Both the position numbers and the translations under genes were made by a program. Positions 42,041-50,358 of a stretch of 64,000 nucleotides of DNA are shown one piece after another. The notes under the pieces are model-generated. The model had not been told where the DNA came from. It saw only the letters and a program-made list of their open reading frames with translations, and did not search any database. The stretch comes from UBA1740 sp045126855 (lineage in GTDB: Bacteria > Bacillota > Clostridia > Oscillospirales > CAG-272), in NCBI GenBank assembly GCA_045126855.1, contig JBGVPG010000024.1:1-64000 (forward strand). The letters are read 5' to 3'. Numbering within the stretch: the first letter of the stretch is position 1; the number at the start of each line of letters is the position of its first letter.

Positions 42041-43927
42041 ATGAAAAAAATAGCCTTTGTACTTGTTTTAATAACGTTGTTTATTAATCTTGTTTCCTGC
42101 AATATAATTGAAGGATTCATTAATCCCGATAAGGGTAATAATCCGCCTTCGGGAGACGTGGGAGATAAAGGGGAGCCTGAGAAACCCTCCGATTCTGAAA
42201 AGCCGGGGGATAATGAGAATCCTGAAAAACCTGATGATAGTGGTAATAAGCCCACAACTCCACCTGATGAGAATCACAATTCTTCTCTCATTAAGGTTTA
42301 TGGTGCCAGGGGACTCAACGAGCAGATCTGGGTCGGTATAACTGTAACTGAGAATTTCTCATACAAGGTTTCTTATATGCATGAGGGCGATACCGAGTAT
42401 ACCGAGCTTGACAGCAACTTGATGATTGCTTCAGGAGATAAAATCGATTGTTATATTCTAGGTATAAAAAAAGGGAATTACACTATAAAAATCGAGGCAG
42501 AAAACGAAACTACCACCGCATCTAAGGTATACGAGGGCGTGTTCGTTGATGCGCAGGACAGAAGCGGATATGCCCATTTCGGTTCTACCGAGGGCGTTGG
42601 TGCCTATAACGATGACGGTACTGTTAAGGATGACGCGAAGATAGTTTACGTCACCAATGAGAATAAGAATACCGTTACCTGTGAGATAGAGGGGACAGAG
42701 TATGTCGGTCTTGTCAATATTCTTCAGGCACAATATAAGTCTCAGACACCTATGCTTATAAGAGTTATTGGTAAGATCACAACTAATCAGTGGAACTACA
42801 AAAACGTTGAGCCAAGACTTAGCGATGGTTCCAACGCAACCGCCGATTTCTTTGAAAACACCTTCTCTACAGAATATGGTGAAAACCTGGCTAACCTTAT
42901 AGTTAAAATGAAGGGTAACGGCGGTGGTGCCAAAACCTACAACTACAGAACAACCGCTGAGGGACTTACCGAGGTCAGACTTACCAACGGCGGCACTAAA
43001 TATACCAGTTATAAGGGAAGCGATTTCCCATCCTTCACAGGAAAGAGCGTTTTTGATGATGATTCCTACTACAATATGCTTGAGGTTAAGGGATCCAAAA
43101 ACATAACCATTGAGGGCGTTGGTGCGAATGCCGAGTTCTTCCAGTTCGGTATTAGCTTTGAGGAATGCAATAATATTGAAATTAAAAACATTACCTTCAC
43201 CGATTATCCTGAGGATGCGTTGAATTTCCTTGGTGGAAAGAGGGAAGATCTGGCAAGCTTTAGCAGATACTGGGTTCACAACTGCAGCTTTAACCGTGGC
43301 TATAATGCCTGGGACATCTCAGGAGAGCGTGATAAATTTGCCGGTGACGGCTCGATAGATTTTAATAACGTCTCTAACCTTACACTTGCATACAATTACT
43401 TTAATAATACGAAGAAGAGCATGCTCTTCGGTAGCGGTGATTCTGAGGCTTGCATGAATTTCACCATGCATCATAATAACTTTTATAAGGTTGATTCCAG
43501 ACTTCCGTTGGGTAGAAACGTAAATATTCATTCTTATAATAATTACTTCGATCAGTGCGGAAATTGCTCTGACATAAGAATGAACTCCTATATTTTCAGC
43601 GAAGGAAATTACTATAACTCCACTAAAAAGCCCTTTATCCTATCCTCCAGTGTTGTAAAATCCTATGGGGACCATTTTGAGAATTCCGGCAATACCGGAG
43701 CAACCATCGCAGCCTCTCGTAACCAGGCTGTTTCAAGCGGTTGCAAGCCGGATAAGAAAACCGATTATTCTAAATTCGATATAAATCCTGATCTTTTCTA
43801 TTACGATGCAGAAAACAATCGTTCGGACGTTTCGGTTATGCTTGATGCCAAGGATGTTCCCGGCTTTGTGAAAATGTACGCAGGTGCCGGTGTTACGAAA
43901 CAGCTTGTACTTGACGATTATAACTAA
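42041..43927 (+). CDS. Secreted lipoprotein pectate lyase, PL1 type
   Basis: 628 residues. A lipoprotein signal ends at the lipobox LVSC (Cys20), followed by a long Pro/Asp/Glu/Lys linker (about 26-80) that probably spans the cell wall. An N-terminal Ig-like region (about 85-185) precedes a parallel beta-helix. Pel motifs are WVHNCSFNRGYNAW, GDGSIDFNNVSNLTLAYNYF (calcium-binding region) and DSRLPLGRNVNIHSYNNYF, which carries the catalytic-type arginine. It should cleave polygalacturonate by beta-elimination at the cell surface. No pectin transporter or esterase lies nearby. A gene for an HD hydrolase follows within 12 bases. Confidence 0.9.
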   Translation: MKKIAFVLVLITLFINLVSCNIIEGFINPDKGNNPPSGDVGDKGEPEKPSDSEKPGDNENPEKPDDSGNKPTTPPDENHNSSLIKVYGARGLNEQIWVGITVTENFSYKVSYMHEGDTEYTELDSNLMIASGDKIDCYILGIKKGNYTIKIEAENETTTASKVYEGVFVDAQDRSGYAHFGSTEGVGAYNDDGTVKDDAKIVYVTNENKNTVTCEIEGTEYVGLVNILQAQYKSQTPMLIRVIGKITTNQWNYKNVEPRLSDGSNATADFFENTFSTEYGENLANLIVKMKGNGGGAKTYNYRTTAEGLTEVRLTNGGTKYTSYKGSDFPSFTGKSVFDDDSYYNMLEVKGSKNITIEGVGANAEFFQFGISFEECNNIEIKNITFTDYPEDALNFLGGKREDLASFSRYWVHNCSFNRGYNAWDISGERDKFAGDGSIDFNNVSNLTLAYNYFNNTKKSMLFGSGDSEACMNFTMHHNNFYKVDSRLPLGRNVNIHSYNNYFDQCGNCSDIRMNSYIFSEGNYYNSTKKPFILSSSVVKSYGDHFENSGNTGATIAASRNQAVSSGCKPDKKTDYSKFDINPDLFYYDAENNRSDVSVMLDAKDVPGFVKMYAGAGVTKQLVLDDYN

Positions 43928-43938
43928 AGGAGTATAAT

Positions 43939-44532
43939 ATGACTAGCAAAGAAAGATTTATAGCTATTTACAAAAAACATATTTCCCGTGAGGGAGCAGA
44001 TAAACTGCTCGAGTATCTTCTTTCAGATGCATCGGATTTCTTTACAGCTCCTGCAAGCTCCAGATTCCATTGCTCATACGAGGGAGGACTTTGCGATCAT
44101 TCAATAAACGTTTATGAGTGCCTTGACTCCTATCTTAAATCCGATAGAGTAAGGGAAGTGTTCGGATTTGAGTATTCCGACGAGAGCATTGCAATAGTAT
44201 CTCTGCTTCACGATCTTTGTAAGGTCAATATCTATAAAAAGGGATTCAGAAACGTTAAGGACGAGAAGGGTATGTGGCAAAGAGTCGATACCTTTGAATA
44301 CGATGACAAACTTCCTTACGGACATGGCGAAAAGAGCGTATATATCATTTCAGGATATATGAGGCTTACACGCGAGGAGGCGTTTGCTATCAGATATCAC
44401 ATGGGATATTCTTCAACGGAGGATGCGCGTAACGTCTCTGCGGCGTTTGAGATGTTTCCGCTTGCCTTTGCACTTTCCACGGCGGATAGTGAAGCAACCT
44501 ACTTCGTTGAGTCTAAAAACAAGATGATTTAA
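43939..44532 (+). CDS. HD-domain hydrolase
   Basis: 197 residues. The metal-binding pattern is H...HD: GGLCDHSINVYECL, SLLHDLCKVNIYKK and YGHGEKSVYIISG, followed by RYHMG. It resembles small HD-superfamily phosphohydrolases found in Clostridia, some related to YhaM/RNase-type exonucleases but without the OB domain. The substrate (nucleotide or nucleic acid) is unknown. It is 12 bases after the pectate lyase with a good AAAGGAG site. A functional link between them is not evident. Confidence 0.82.
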   Translation: MTSKERFIAIYKKHISREGADKLLEYLLSDASDFFTAPASSRFHCSYEGGLCDHSINVYECLDSYLKSDRVREVFGFEYSDESIAIVSLLHDLCKVNIYKKGFRNVKDEKGMWQRVDTFEYDDKLPYGHGEKSVYIISGYMRLTREEAFAIRYHMGYSSTEDARNVSAAFEMFPLAFALSTADSEATYFVESKNKMI

Positions 44533-44542
44533 TATAAAAAGT

Positions 44543-44576
44543 AAAGACCTGTTTGAAAAATCAAACAGGTCTTTTT
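44543..44576. terminator. Terminator between HD hydrolase and fakA-like genes
   Basis: The stem AAAGACCTGTTTG (44543-44555) pairs with CAAACAGGTCTTT (44562-44574), loop AAAAAT, followed by T. It can serve both converging genes. Confidence 0.9.
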
Positions 44577-44600
44577 TATTCTGCCTAAGTTTAAACTTGA

Positions 44601-46553
44601 TTATTCAGCAACTATAAGGAAGGGATAAATCTCCTGACCGCCGTCAATGAAGTAGGCCTCGACCGCGGGATAGGTTCGTGACATATAGTCTTTAAGGATT
44701 TCGCGTTCTTCATTCGTAGCATCCTTGCCAAAGAAGATAGTTATCATAAACCTATCCTGTTCAGCGAGGAGAATATCTATGAGACCGTAGGTGGATACCA
44801 TCTTGTCAGGGCCGGAAATTGCTATTTCCTTGGCAATAATGCCCATGGTATCGCCCTCTGTAACGTGTACGCCGTTCATATCTGCATCTCTGATAGCAGG
44901 GGAAATTGATCCTGCGGTGATTCTGCCGATGGCGTCCTCCGCCTCCTGCATCAGTTCGTCAGGCTCTGCAAAATCAAAGCTCATAGAGGACATTGCCACG
45001 TATCCCGCGCCAATACTCTTGGTTGGTACAACGTATATCTTGGCGCTTTCGTATATCTCGGCAGCCTGGGTTGCAGCCATAATTATGTTGCCGTTGTTGG
45101 GAAAAACAAAGATGATTTCAGCGTTTACCCTCGCAAATGCATCGAGGAAGTCGTTAGTAGAGGGGTTGTTTGTCTGTCCTCCTTCAACGATTCTGTCTGC
45201 TCCAAGCTCAACGAAGAGATTGGAAATACCATCACCATTGCTTACAGCGACTATTCCGTATTTCTTCTTGGGCTGAGATTCCTCTGCCTTTGCAATATCC
45301 TCTGCTTTGAGCTCGGTATGCTGGAGGGACATATTTTCAATCTTCACGTTAATAAATTCGCCGAACTTACGAACGTGACGCATAACCTTATCGGGACGAA
45401 GGGTATGGATATGAATTTTAACTATAGTATCTGTCTGGAAGCAGACTATTGAATCACCAAGGGTCATCAAGTGTGCCTTGAGCTCGTCAAGATCGAAGGG
45501 GTGCTCGAGAAGCTTTCTGTTCATAAGCTGAACGAGAAGCTCGGTGCAGTAACCAAACTCCATCTCGCTGTCAGGGCCAAAGCTTCCCTCGGTTGCTGTA
45601 GGCATCTTGGGCTTGGGAAGGGGTGATGCATCTGCAAATTCAACGTCTTCGCCGTTAAGAACTCGGTTAAGTCCCTCTATGATATAAAGCAGACCTGCTC
45701 CACCGGAGTCAACAACGCCTGCCTCGCCAAGGGCAGGGAGGATCTCGGGAGTTCTTTCAAGAGATGCGTTCATTTCCTTTACAAGGTCGGCAAAGAGCGA
45801 TTGAACGGTACTCTTGGAGTTGACACGGGATACGGCATATTCAACCGCTTCACGTGCAACCGTAAGGATCGTGCCCTCGGTGGGAGTCATAACGGAAATA
45901 TATGCCTTTTCAACACCAAGCTCAAGTGCATGTGCAAGCTTCTTTGCATCAGCCTTCTCGACGTTCTCAAGACCCTTTGCCATTCCTGCAAAGAACTGAG
46001 AAAGAATTACACCCGAGTTACCTCTTGCGCCGAGAAGCATTCCTTTGGAAGCTACTCTGAGAACCTCTGCAAGGTCGTCGGTATCGATATTATCGAGAGA
46101 GGCTACACCACTCTGGATAGTCATACTCATATTGTCGCCGGTATCACCATCGGGAACAGGGAAGACGTTAAGCTTATTAACCTCCTCTGCGTTAGCCTGA
46201 AGGGAAGAAGCACCGCCACGCATCATTTTGGCGAAAAGATAACCTCCAAGCTGTTTAATGCTCCACTTATCGTTGGATTTTTTACTTGAATTGGTCTTTT
46301 TATTGCTGTCGGTTTTCTTTTCGGTGGTTTTATTGGGCTTTTTTTGCTCAGCCTTTACGTCTTTTTTCTTTTCGTCCTTAGACGATTTTTTAGCCTTAGC
46401 TTCTGCCGTTTTCTTTTCCTTGGCAGCATCATTCTTGGCGGGCTTCTTTGGCTTTGGCTCTGTTTTTGCCTTGATTGCCTTCACTACCTTTTCGGCGGTT
46501 GAGGGGGCCTTTTCGGCTTTAGTTTCCTTATTATCGTTTATAGATTTGGACAT
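44601..46553 (-). CDS. fakA: DAK2/DhaL-type fatty acid kinase (FakA-like) with Lys/Ala-rich N-terminus
   Basis: 650 residues; usual FakA/YloV is about 550. Residues 1-97 are an extension of K, A, E, S and T without predicted fold (KPKKPAKNDAAKEKK and similar). The DhaL kinase domain starts near 98 (GGYLFAKMMRGGASSLQ) with NVFPVPDGDTGDNMSMTI as nucleotide/Mg motif. The middle and DegV-like C-terminal domain (GGQTNNPSTNDFLDAFARV) follow. FakA phosphorylates a fatty acid held by FakB. The neighbouring DegV gene is the expected FakB. AT pressure is not raised in the extension, so it is not an obvious assembly artefact. Confidence 0.9.
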   Translation of the reverse strand: MSKSINDNKETKAEKAPSTAEKVVKAIKAKTEPKPKKPAKNDAAKEKKTAEAKAKKSSKDEKKKDVKAEQKKPNKTTEKKTDSNKKTNSSKKSNDKWSIKQLGGYLFAKMMRGGASSLQANAEEVNKLNVFPVPDGDTGDNMSMTIQSGVASLDNIDTDDLAEVLRVASKGMLLGARGNSGVILSQFFAGMAKGLENVEKADAKKLAHALELGVEKAYISVMTPTEGTILTVAREAVEYAVSRVNSKSTVQSLFADLVKEMNASLERTPEILPALGEAGVVDSGGAGLLYIIEGLNRVLNGEDVEFADASPLPKPKMPTATEGSFGPDSEMEFGYCTELLVQLMNRKLLEHPFDLDELKAHLMTLGDSIVCFQTDTIVKIHIHTLRPDKVMRHVRKFGEFINVKIENMSLQHTELKAEDIAKAEESQPKKKYGIVAVSNGDGISNLFVELGADRIVEGGQTNNPSTNDFLDAFARVNAEIIFVFPNNGNIIMAATQAAEIYESAKIYVVPTKSIGAGYVAMSSMSFDFAEPDELMQEAEDAIGRITAGSISPAIRDADMNGVHVTEGDTMGIIAKEIAISGPDKMVSTYGLIDILLAEQDRFMITIFFGKDATNEEREILKDYMSRTYPAVEAYFIDGGQEIYPFLIVAE

Positions 46554-46577
46554 AGTTAATCTCCTATATTGTCGTGG

Positions 46578-47438
46578 TTATCTCTCCTTTCCAATAAAGA
46601 AGAGTGCCAGCGTGCCGGGGCCGGAGTGAGATCCAATAACCGGTCCGACATCGGTAATTAATCGTGTGTTTACATCGAAGCGAGATTTCAGCATATCTGA
46701 AAGGAGCTTTGCATCATCTATACAGTCAGCGTGTGAAATATATACATCGTGGCTTCCTTCGTGAAGCTCGCCGTATTTATCACACATTGCAACGAGAGTA
46801 GCCCGTCTGCCTCTGACCTTACCAACGTTGATCAAACGTCCTTTGTCATCGACGTGGAGCAGGGGTTTTATTCCAAGCATATTACCAAAGAAAGCGGTAC
46901 TTGGATTTATCCTTCCGCCTCGCTTCAAATATTCAAGGTCGTCAACCGTAAACCAGTGGCAGACCTTTCCTTTCATACTCTCGGCATATTCCACAGTTTC
47001 CTCAAAGCTTGCTCCTCTGGTTTGCTTTCCTTTTGCCAGGTCGATGAGCAGGGCGATTCCTGCTGAGGCACAAAGGCTGTCGATGACTGCAATTTTTCTG
47101 TTCGGATATTTTTCTTTCAATTCGGCAGAGGCAATACACGCTGCCCGGTATGTCATACTTAGTGCAGAAGAAAAAGCAATATAAATTATATCCTGCTCGT
47201 TCTTGAGAATTCTTTCAAAAGCAGATATGAATTCTGCAGTGTTGACGCCGGAGGTCTTGGCGACTCCGCCTTTTCTCATTTTGTCGTAAAATTCCTTGCA
47301 TTCCATTTCATTACACTTGTATTCTCTCTTTTCACCGTCAAAACGGAAGGAAAGTGAAACAGAAGGCATAGAACGTTCATCGAGCATCTTCGCTGTAAGA
47401 TCGCATGAGGAATCGCAGATAATAGAGTAGTTTTGCAT
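46578..47438 (-). CDS. DegV family fatty-acid-binding protein (FakB-like)
   Basis: 286 residues. The N-terminal motif is SIICDSSCDLTAKMLDERSM. The fatty-acid pocket region is KTSGVNTAEFISAFERIL, followed by IAFSSALSMTYRAACIA. A C-terminal GPVIGSHSGPGTLALFFIG ends the protein. These are the typical DegV features. In Staphylococcus aureus the FakA/FakB pair converts exogenous fatty acids to acyl-phosphate for phospholipid synthesis. Here degV is transcribed first, then the FakA-like kinase, 24 bases apart, so the two should work together. It has its own consensus promoter. Confidence 0.92.
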   Translation of the reverse strand: MQNYSIICDSSCDLTAKMLDERSMPSVSLSFRFDGEKREYKCNEMECKEFYDKMRKGGVAKTSGVNTAEFISAFERILKNEQDIIYIAFSSALSMTYRAACIASAELKEKYPNRKIAVIDSLCASAGIALLIDLAKGKQTRGASFEETVEYAESMKGKVCHWFTVDDLEYLKRGGRINPSTAFFGNMLGIKPLLHVDDKGRLINVGKVRGRRATLVAMCDKYGELHEGSHDVYISHADCIDDAKLLSDMLKSRFDVNTRLITDVGPVIGSHSGPGTLALFFIGKER

Positions 47439-47538
47439 TTTTATTCTCCTATACTTTTATCAATGATAATTTTATGCTGAAAAGGGGATATAAAATCAGC
47501 AATACTTAAAATAAAGTAAAAATATAAGAGTCCTGCTA

Positions 47539-47567
47539 ATTATACTACAATTTGACAGATTTGTCAA
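47539..47567 (-). promoter_or_regulatory. Consensus promoter of the fakB-fakA operon
   Basis: On the minus strand, the -35 TTGACA (47567-47562) and -10 TATAAT (47544-47539) are separated by 17 bases. The transcript leader is about 90 bases. A small TTGACA.../TGTCAA inverted repeat (47552-47567) overlaps the -35 region. Confidence 0.85.
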
Positions 47568-47604
47568 GCATTTCGGGCTTTTTATGATTTGCCATAAAAT
47601 TGGC

Positions 47605-47636
47605 AAAAGAAAAGGATACCCGCATAGAGTATCCTT
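47605..47636 (-). terminator. Terminator after the tRNA-Ser-like gene
   Basis: The stem AAGGATAC (47636-47629 on the minus strand) pairs with GTATCCTT (47619-47612), nine-base loop, followed on the minus strand by TTTTCTTTT. It starts three bases after the encoded CCA of the tRNA-like gene. Confidence 0.85.
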
Positions 47637-47638
47637 GT

Positions 47639-47728
47639 TGGCGCAGAGGGACCCAAACCAACCCTCGTGTGCTTTTGGCACAAACTGATTTCGAGTCAGC
47701 CCCGTTATGACCGCTTCGATACCTCTGC
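47639..47728 (-). tRNA. tRNA-Ser-like gene (CGA) with a defective T-arm
   Basis: 90 nt with encoded CCA. The acceptor stem GCAGAGG pairs with CCTCTGC and the discriminator is G, as in tRNA-Ser. The D-arm is normal. The anticodon stem GCTGA/TCAGT surrounds CTCGAAA, giving CGA. The long variable arm TGTGC-CAAAA-GCACA is intact. The T-arm (47650-47666) reads GAGGGTTGGTTTGGGTC: only the two outer pairs form, the next three are G-G, and the loop TTGGTTT replaces the invariant TTCRANY. It has a promoter and terminator, so it looks like an expressed gene. It is either a pseudogene or a non-canonical tRNA-like RNA. Confidence 0.72.
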
Positions 47729-47748
47729 GTATAAAAAACATATTAAAT

Positions 47749-47777
47749 TTTACAGAATTTTGATAGAAAACTGTCAA
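47749..47777 (-). promoter_or_regulatory. Promoter of the tRNA-Ser-like gene
   Basis: On the minus strand, the -35 TTGACA (47777-47772) and -10 TGTAAA (47754-47749) are separated by 17 bases. The RNA would begin about 13-15 bases before the acceptor stem. Confidence 0.7.
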
Positions 47778-47867
47778 CCAGCCTTCAAAAAATCCTCACA
47801 CTAAATTCCGGAAAAGTGAGAGTTTACAAGGAACTAGAGATACGAAATAGTGACGAAACCGAGTTTC

Positions 47868-47907
47868 TTTCGAGTCAGCCCCGTTATGACCGCTTCGATA
47901 CCTCTGC
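47868..47907 (-). repeat. Second copy of the tRNA-Ser 5' half (tRNA fragment)
   Basis: These 40 bases are identical to 47689-47728, i.e. the acceptor 5' strand, D-arm and anticodon stem/loop through CTCGAAA. On the minus strand the sequence then diverges abruptly after the loop (GAAACTCGGTTTC...), so there is no 3' half. The two copies are in direct orientation, 179 bases apart. A duplicated tRNA 5' half is unusual: integrating elements normally copy the 3' half. Confidence 0.85.
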
Positions 47908-48050
47908 ATAGATATGATGCAACAGCGTGCATCCTTGTCAGGCGTAGGGTGAGGATATATTCGCCAAGGGCGAAATACCTCTTTATGATGCGTACTGTGT
48001 ACATTTTATTTAAGGAACTTTGATAAAACACTGCCTACCAAAAATTCCGT
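47908..48050. repeat. Hairpins flanking the tRNA-Ser fragment
   Basis: GATGCA 47916-47921 pairs with TGCATC 47928-47933. GAGG...TTCGCC-AAG-GGCGAA...CCTC forms a longer hairpin from 47951 to about 47982 (core 47960-47974). TATGATGC occurs at 47914 and again at about 47984. The remainder to 48241 carries the dgt promoter. No gene was found between 47729 and 48241. Confidence 0.65.
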
Positions 48051-48171
48051 TTGCATTTTCACGCTCAATGAGTATATCATACTTTACACAAAAAATCAAG
48101 TGGTTATTTAAAAAAAGATAAAAATAATGAGCATATAATTGTGACTTGATCACAGAGGAGTAAAATAACTC

Positions 48172-48200
48172 TTGACTATTCATAATATCTATGATAAAAT
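48172..48200 (+). promoter_or_regulatory. Promoter of dgt
   Basis: The -35 is TTGACT (48172-48177) and the -10 TAAAAT (48195-48200), with a 17-base spacer. AAAGGAGG lies just before the ATG at 48242. Confidence 0.72.
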
Positions 48201-48241
48201 TAAAATAGAAAATAAGATTACCTTCTGAAAGGAGGAAAAAT

Positions 48242-49465
48242 ATGAAAAGTCGAAACTATGAGCACTTGAGTCAGGAAATGTCTGATCGTATCAGATATGA
48301 CAGAGAGCATGGAATCCGCCCAAATTTTGCGGCAGACGGAAGTAAAGCACAGAGAAGGGATATGTTATCGGATAGAGAATCTGCGTGGCGCCCTGCATAT
48401 CTCAGGGACGTTGACAAGATACTTCATAGCCCATATTACAACAGGTATACGGATAAAACCCAGGTTTTCTCGTTCTATAAGAATGACGATATTACAAGAC
48501 GAGCCTTGCACGTACAGCTTGTTTCAAGAACCGCCCGTACACTTGGAGCTGCTCTTGGCTTAAATCTTGATCTTATTGAGGCTATTTCCTTGGGACATGA
48601 TATCGGTCACACCCCCTTTGGACACGCAGGTGAGAGATACATCAGCGAGGTATATCACGCAGAGACCGGTCGTTATTTCAATCATAACGTACACAGCGTC
48701 AGAGTTCTTGACAGGATTTTTGATCATAACATCACCTTAGATACACTTGACGGAATTATCGGCCATAACGGTGAGTTTGAAATGGACGAATATCGTCCTG
48801 CGACTTTGGAGAACTTTGAAGCCTTTGACAAAATGGTTGAGAGCTGCTACGTTGATGAATCAAATATAATCAAGATTATTCCTTCTACACTTGAGGGATG
48901 TGTTGTTCGCGTATCGGATATAATTGCCTATCTCGGCAAGGACCGCCAGGATGCGGTAAGAGCAGGGTTGCTTGATTCCTCGCTCGACATTGGTGATGCT
49001 GGCATTGGTACAATTAACTCCGATATTATGAATAACCTTATGGTTAATATTATCGAAAACAGCTACGGAGAGCCCTATATCAAGCTTGATGCAGAGCATT
49101 ATCAGAGCATGAGCCAGGCAAAGCGTGATAATTACGAGCAGATTTACAAGAAGGATCACGTATCTAAGGTTCTCGATGAGACCGTCAGACCTATGATGCA
49201 CAGAATGTATTATCAGCTTCTTAGCGATCTGAAGTCAGGAAAGAAGTCCTCTCCCATTTTTAAGCATCACGTGGACTTTGTTCTTAATAATCATTATGCA
49301 CACAGCAAGCCCTATCTTGAGACGGAACCCAATCAGATCGTTGTGGACTATATTGCATCAATGACCGATGATTACTGCACTGAGCTTTATAAGTTCTTGT
49401 TCCCAAGAAGCAAGGTGGATATTCAGTATCATGGATATTTCGAGGAGCTCGAACCTGTAAAATAA
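48242..49465 (+). CDS. dgt: Deoxyguanosinetriphosphate triphosphohydrolase-like protein
   Basis: 407 residues. The HD-type metal site is split as QLVSRTARTLGAALGLN, then SLGHDIGHTPFGHAGE and GIIGHNGEFE. This pattern is typical of dNTP triphosphohydrolases (Dgt/SAMHD-like), which cut dNTP to nucleoside and triphosphate and so control dNTP pools. It may be a Dgt-like family member with other dNTP specificity. It is monocistronic, flanked by a terminator shared with rpsR. Confidence 0.92.
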   Translation: MKSRNYEHLSQEMSDRIRYDREHGIRPNFAADGSKAQRRDMLSDRESAWRPAYLRDVDKILHSPYYNRYTDKTQVFSFYKNDDITRRALHVQLVSRTARTLGAALGLNLDLIEAISLGHDIGHTPFGHAGERYISEVYHAETGRYFNHNVHSVRVLDRIFDHNITLDTLDGIIGHNGEFEMDEYRPATLENFEAFDKMVESCYVDESNIIKIIPSTLEGCVVRVSDIIAYLGKDRQDAVRAGLLDSSLDIGDAGIGTINSDIMNNLMVNIIENSYGEPYIKLDAEHYQSMSQAKRDNYEQIYKKDHVSKVLDETVRPMMHRMYYQLLSDLKSGKKSSPIFKHHVDFVLNNHYAHSKPYLETEPNQIVVDYIASMTDDYCTELYKFLFPRSKVDIQYHGYFEELEPVK

Positions 49466-49496
49466 AAAAATGCACTCGAAAGAGTGCATTTTTTAT
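49466..49496. terminator. Bidirectional terminator between dgt and rpsR
   Basis: The stem TGCACTC (49471-49477), GAAA tetraloop and GAGTGCA (49482-49488) are flanked by A and T runs, suiting both converging units. Confidence 0.92.
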
Positions 49497-49510
49497 ATCC
49501 AATTTAATAA

Positions 49511-49756
49511 TTAGTTGGAAATGTAGGGGAGAAGTGCCATCTGGCGAGCTCTCTTGATAGCTACGGTGAGCTGTCTCTGGTGGAGAGCGCAGTTGCCGGA
49601 AACACGTCTGGGGAGAATCTTAGCTCTCTCAGAGGTGAACTTTCTAAGCTTAGCGATATCCTTGTAATCGATCTCGGTAACCTTATCCTGGCAGAAGATG
49701 CAAACCTTCTTTCTTCTATGGTTCTGACGGAATGCAGGACGATTATTGTTTTCCAT
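49511..49756 (-). CDS. rpsR: 30S ribosomal protein S18
   Basis: 81 residues from the ATG at 49756; the GTG 12 bases upstream is part of the AAAGGTG ribosome binding site. The core is RKKVCIFCQDKVTEIDYKDIAKLRKFTSERAKILPRR, including a CxxC pair as in zinc-type S18. S18 pairs with S6 in the 30S platform. It is the last gene of rpsF-ssb-rpsR. Confidence 0.96.
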   Translation of the reverse strand: MENNNRPAFRQNHRRKKVCIFCQDKVTEIDYKDIAKLRKFTSERAKILPRRVSGNCALHQRQLTVAIKRARQMALLPYISN

Positions 49757-49839
49757 GAGTTTTATCACCTTTCCGACTCACGATTTCTATATTGCATCAA
49801 CCACAGTGAGCCTAGCGGCTGATGGACGAGTTGCCCAAA

Positions 49840-50301
49840 TTAGAAGGGAAGGCTCTCGTCGCCGGGAATTTCTTCAAAATCAGCACTGCCTGTGCTGTTG
49901 AAAGAGGGAGCGCCGTATGCCGAGGGAGTGTAATTCTGTCCCTGGGGCTTGCCCTCGCCGTTGCTTTGAGAAGCGGCAGGTGCTCCGAAGCTAACCTCAT
50001 CGGCTACAACCTCGGTGGCGTATCTCTTCTGGCCGTTGTTGTCAGTCCAATTTCTTGTCTGAATGCTTCCGCAAATTACAATGCTACTTCCTTTTTTGAA
50101 GTAACGGGAAACAAACTCAGCCTGTTGTCTCCATGTAACGATGTTAATGAAGTCTACAGACTGCTGACCCTGCTCAGCCTTGGAATAGCGACGGTTAACA
50201 CCGATAGAGAAGCTGCAAACGGAAATGCCGCTTGTAGTCTGCTTAAGCTCGGGATCTGCCGTCATGTGGCCCATAAGAATGACCTTGTTTAAATCTGCCA
50301 T
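49840..50301 (-). CDS. ssb: Single-stranded DNA-binding protein
   Basis: 153 residues. The OB fold opens with DLNKVILMGHMTADPELKQT and has WRQQAEFVSRYFKKGS. The C-terminal Gly/Pro/Gln-rich linker ends in the acidic tip FEEIPGDESLPF, which recruits partner proteins. It sits between rpsF and rpsR, the usual Bacillota order. Confidence 0.97.
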   Translation of the reverse strand: MADLNKVILMGHMTADPELKQTTSGISVCSFSIGVNRRYSKAEQGQQSVDFINIVTWRQQAEFVSRYFKKGSSIVICGSIQTRNWTDNNGQKRYATEVVADEVSFGAPAASQSNGEGKPQGQNYTPSAYGAPSFNSTGSADFEEIPGDESLPF

Positions 50302-50358
50302 AGTTATATGACCATCCTTTCAATAAAAAGTATGCAGATAAACTGCTTAGTTGCGAAA

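Noticed and set aside
47496..48031. Small minus-strand ORFs in the tRNA-Ser region
   Set aside because: They overlap the tRNA-like gene, its duplicate and hairpins, and lack start sites.
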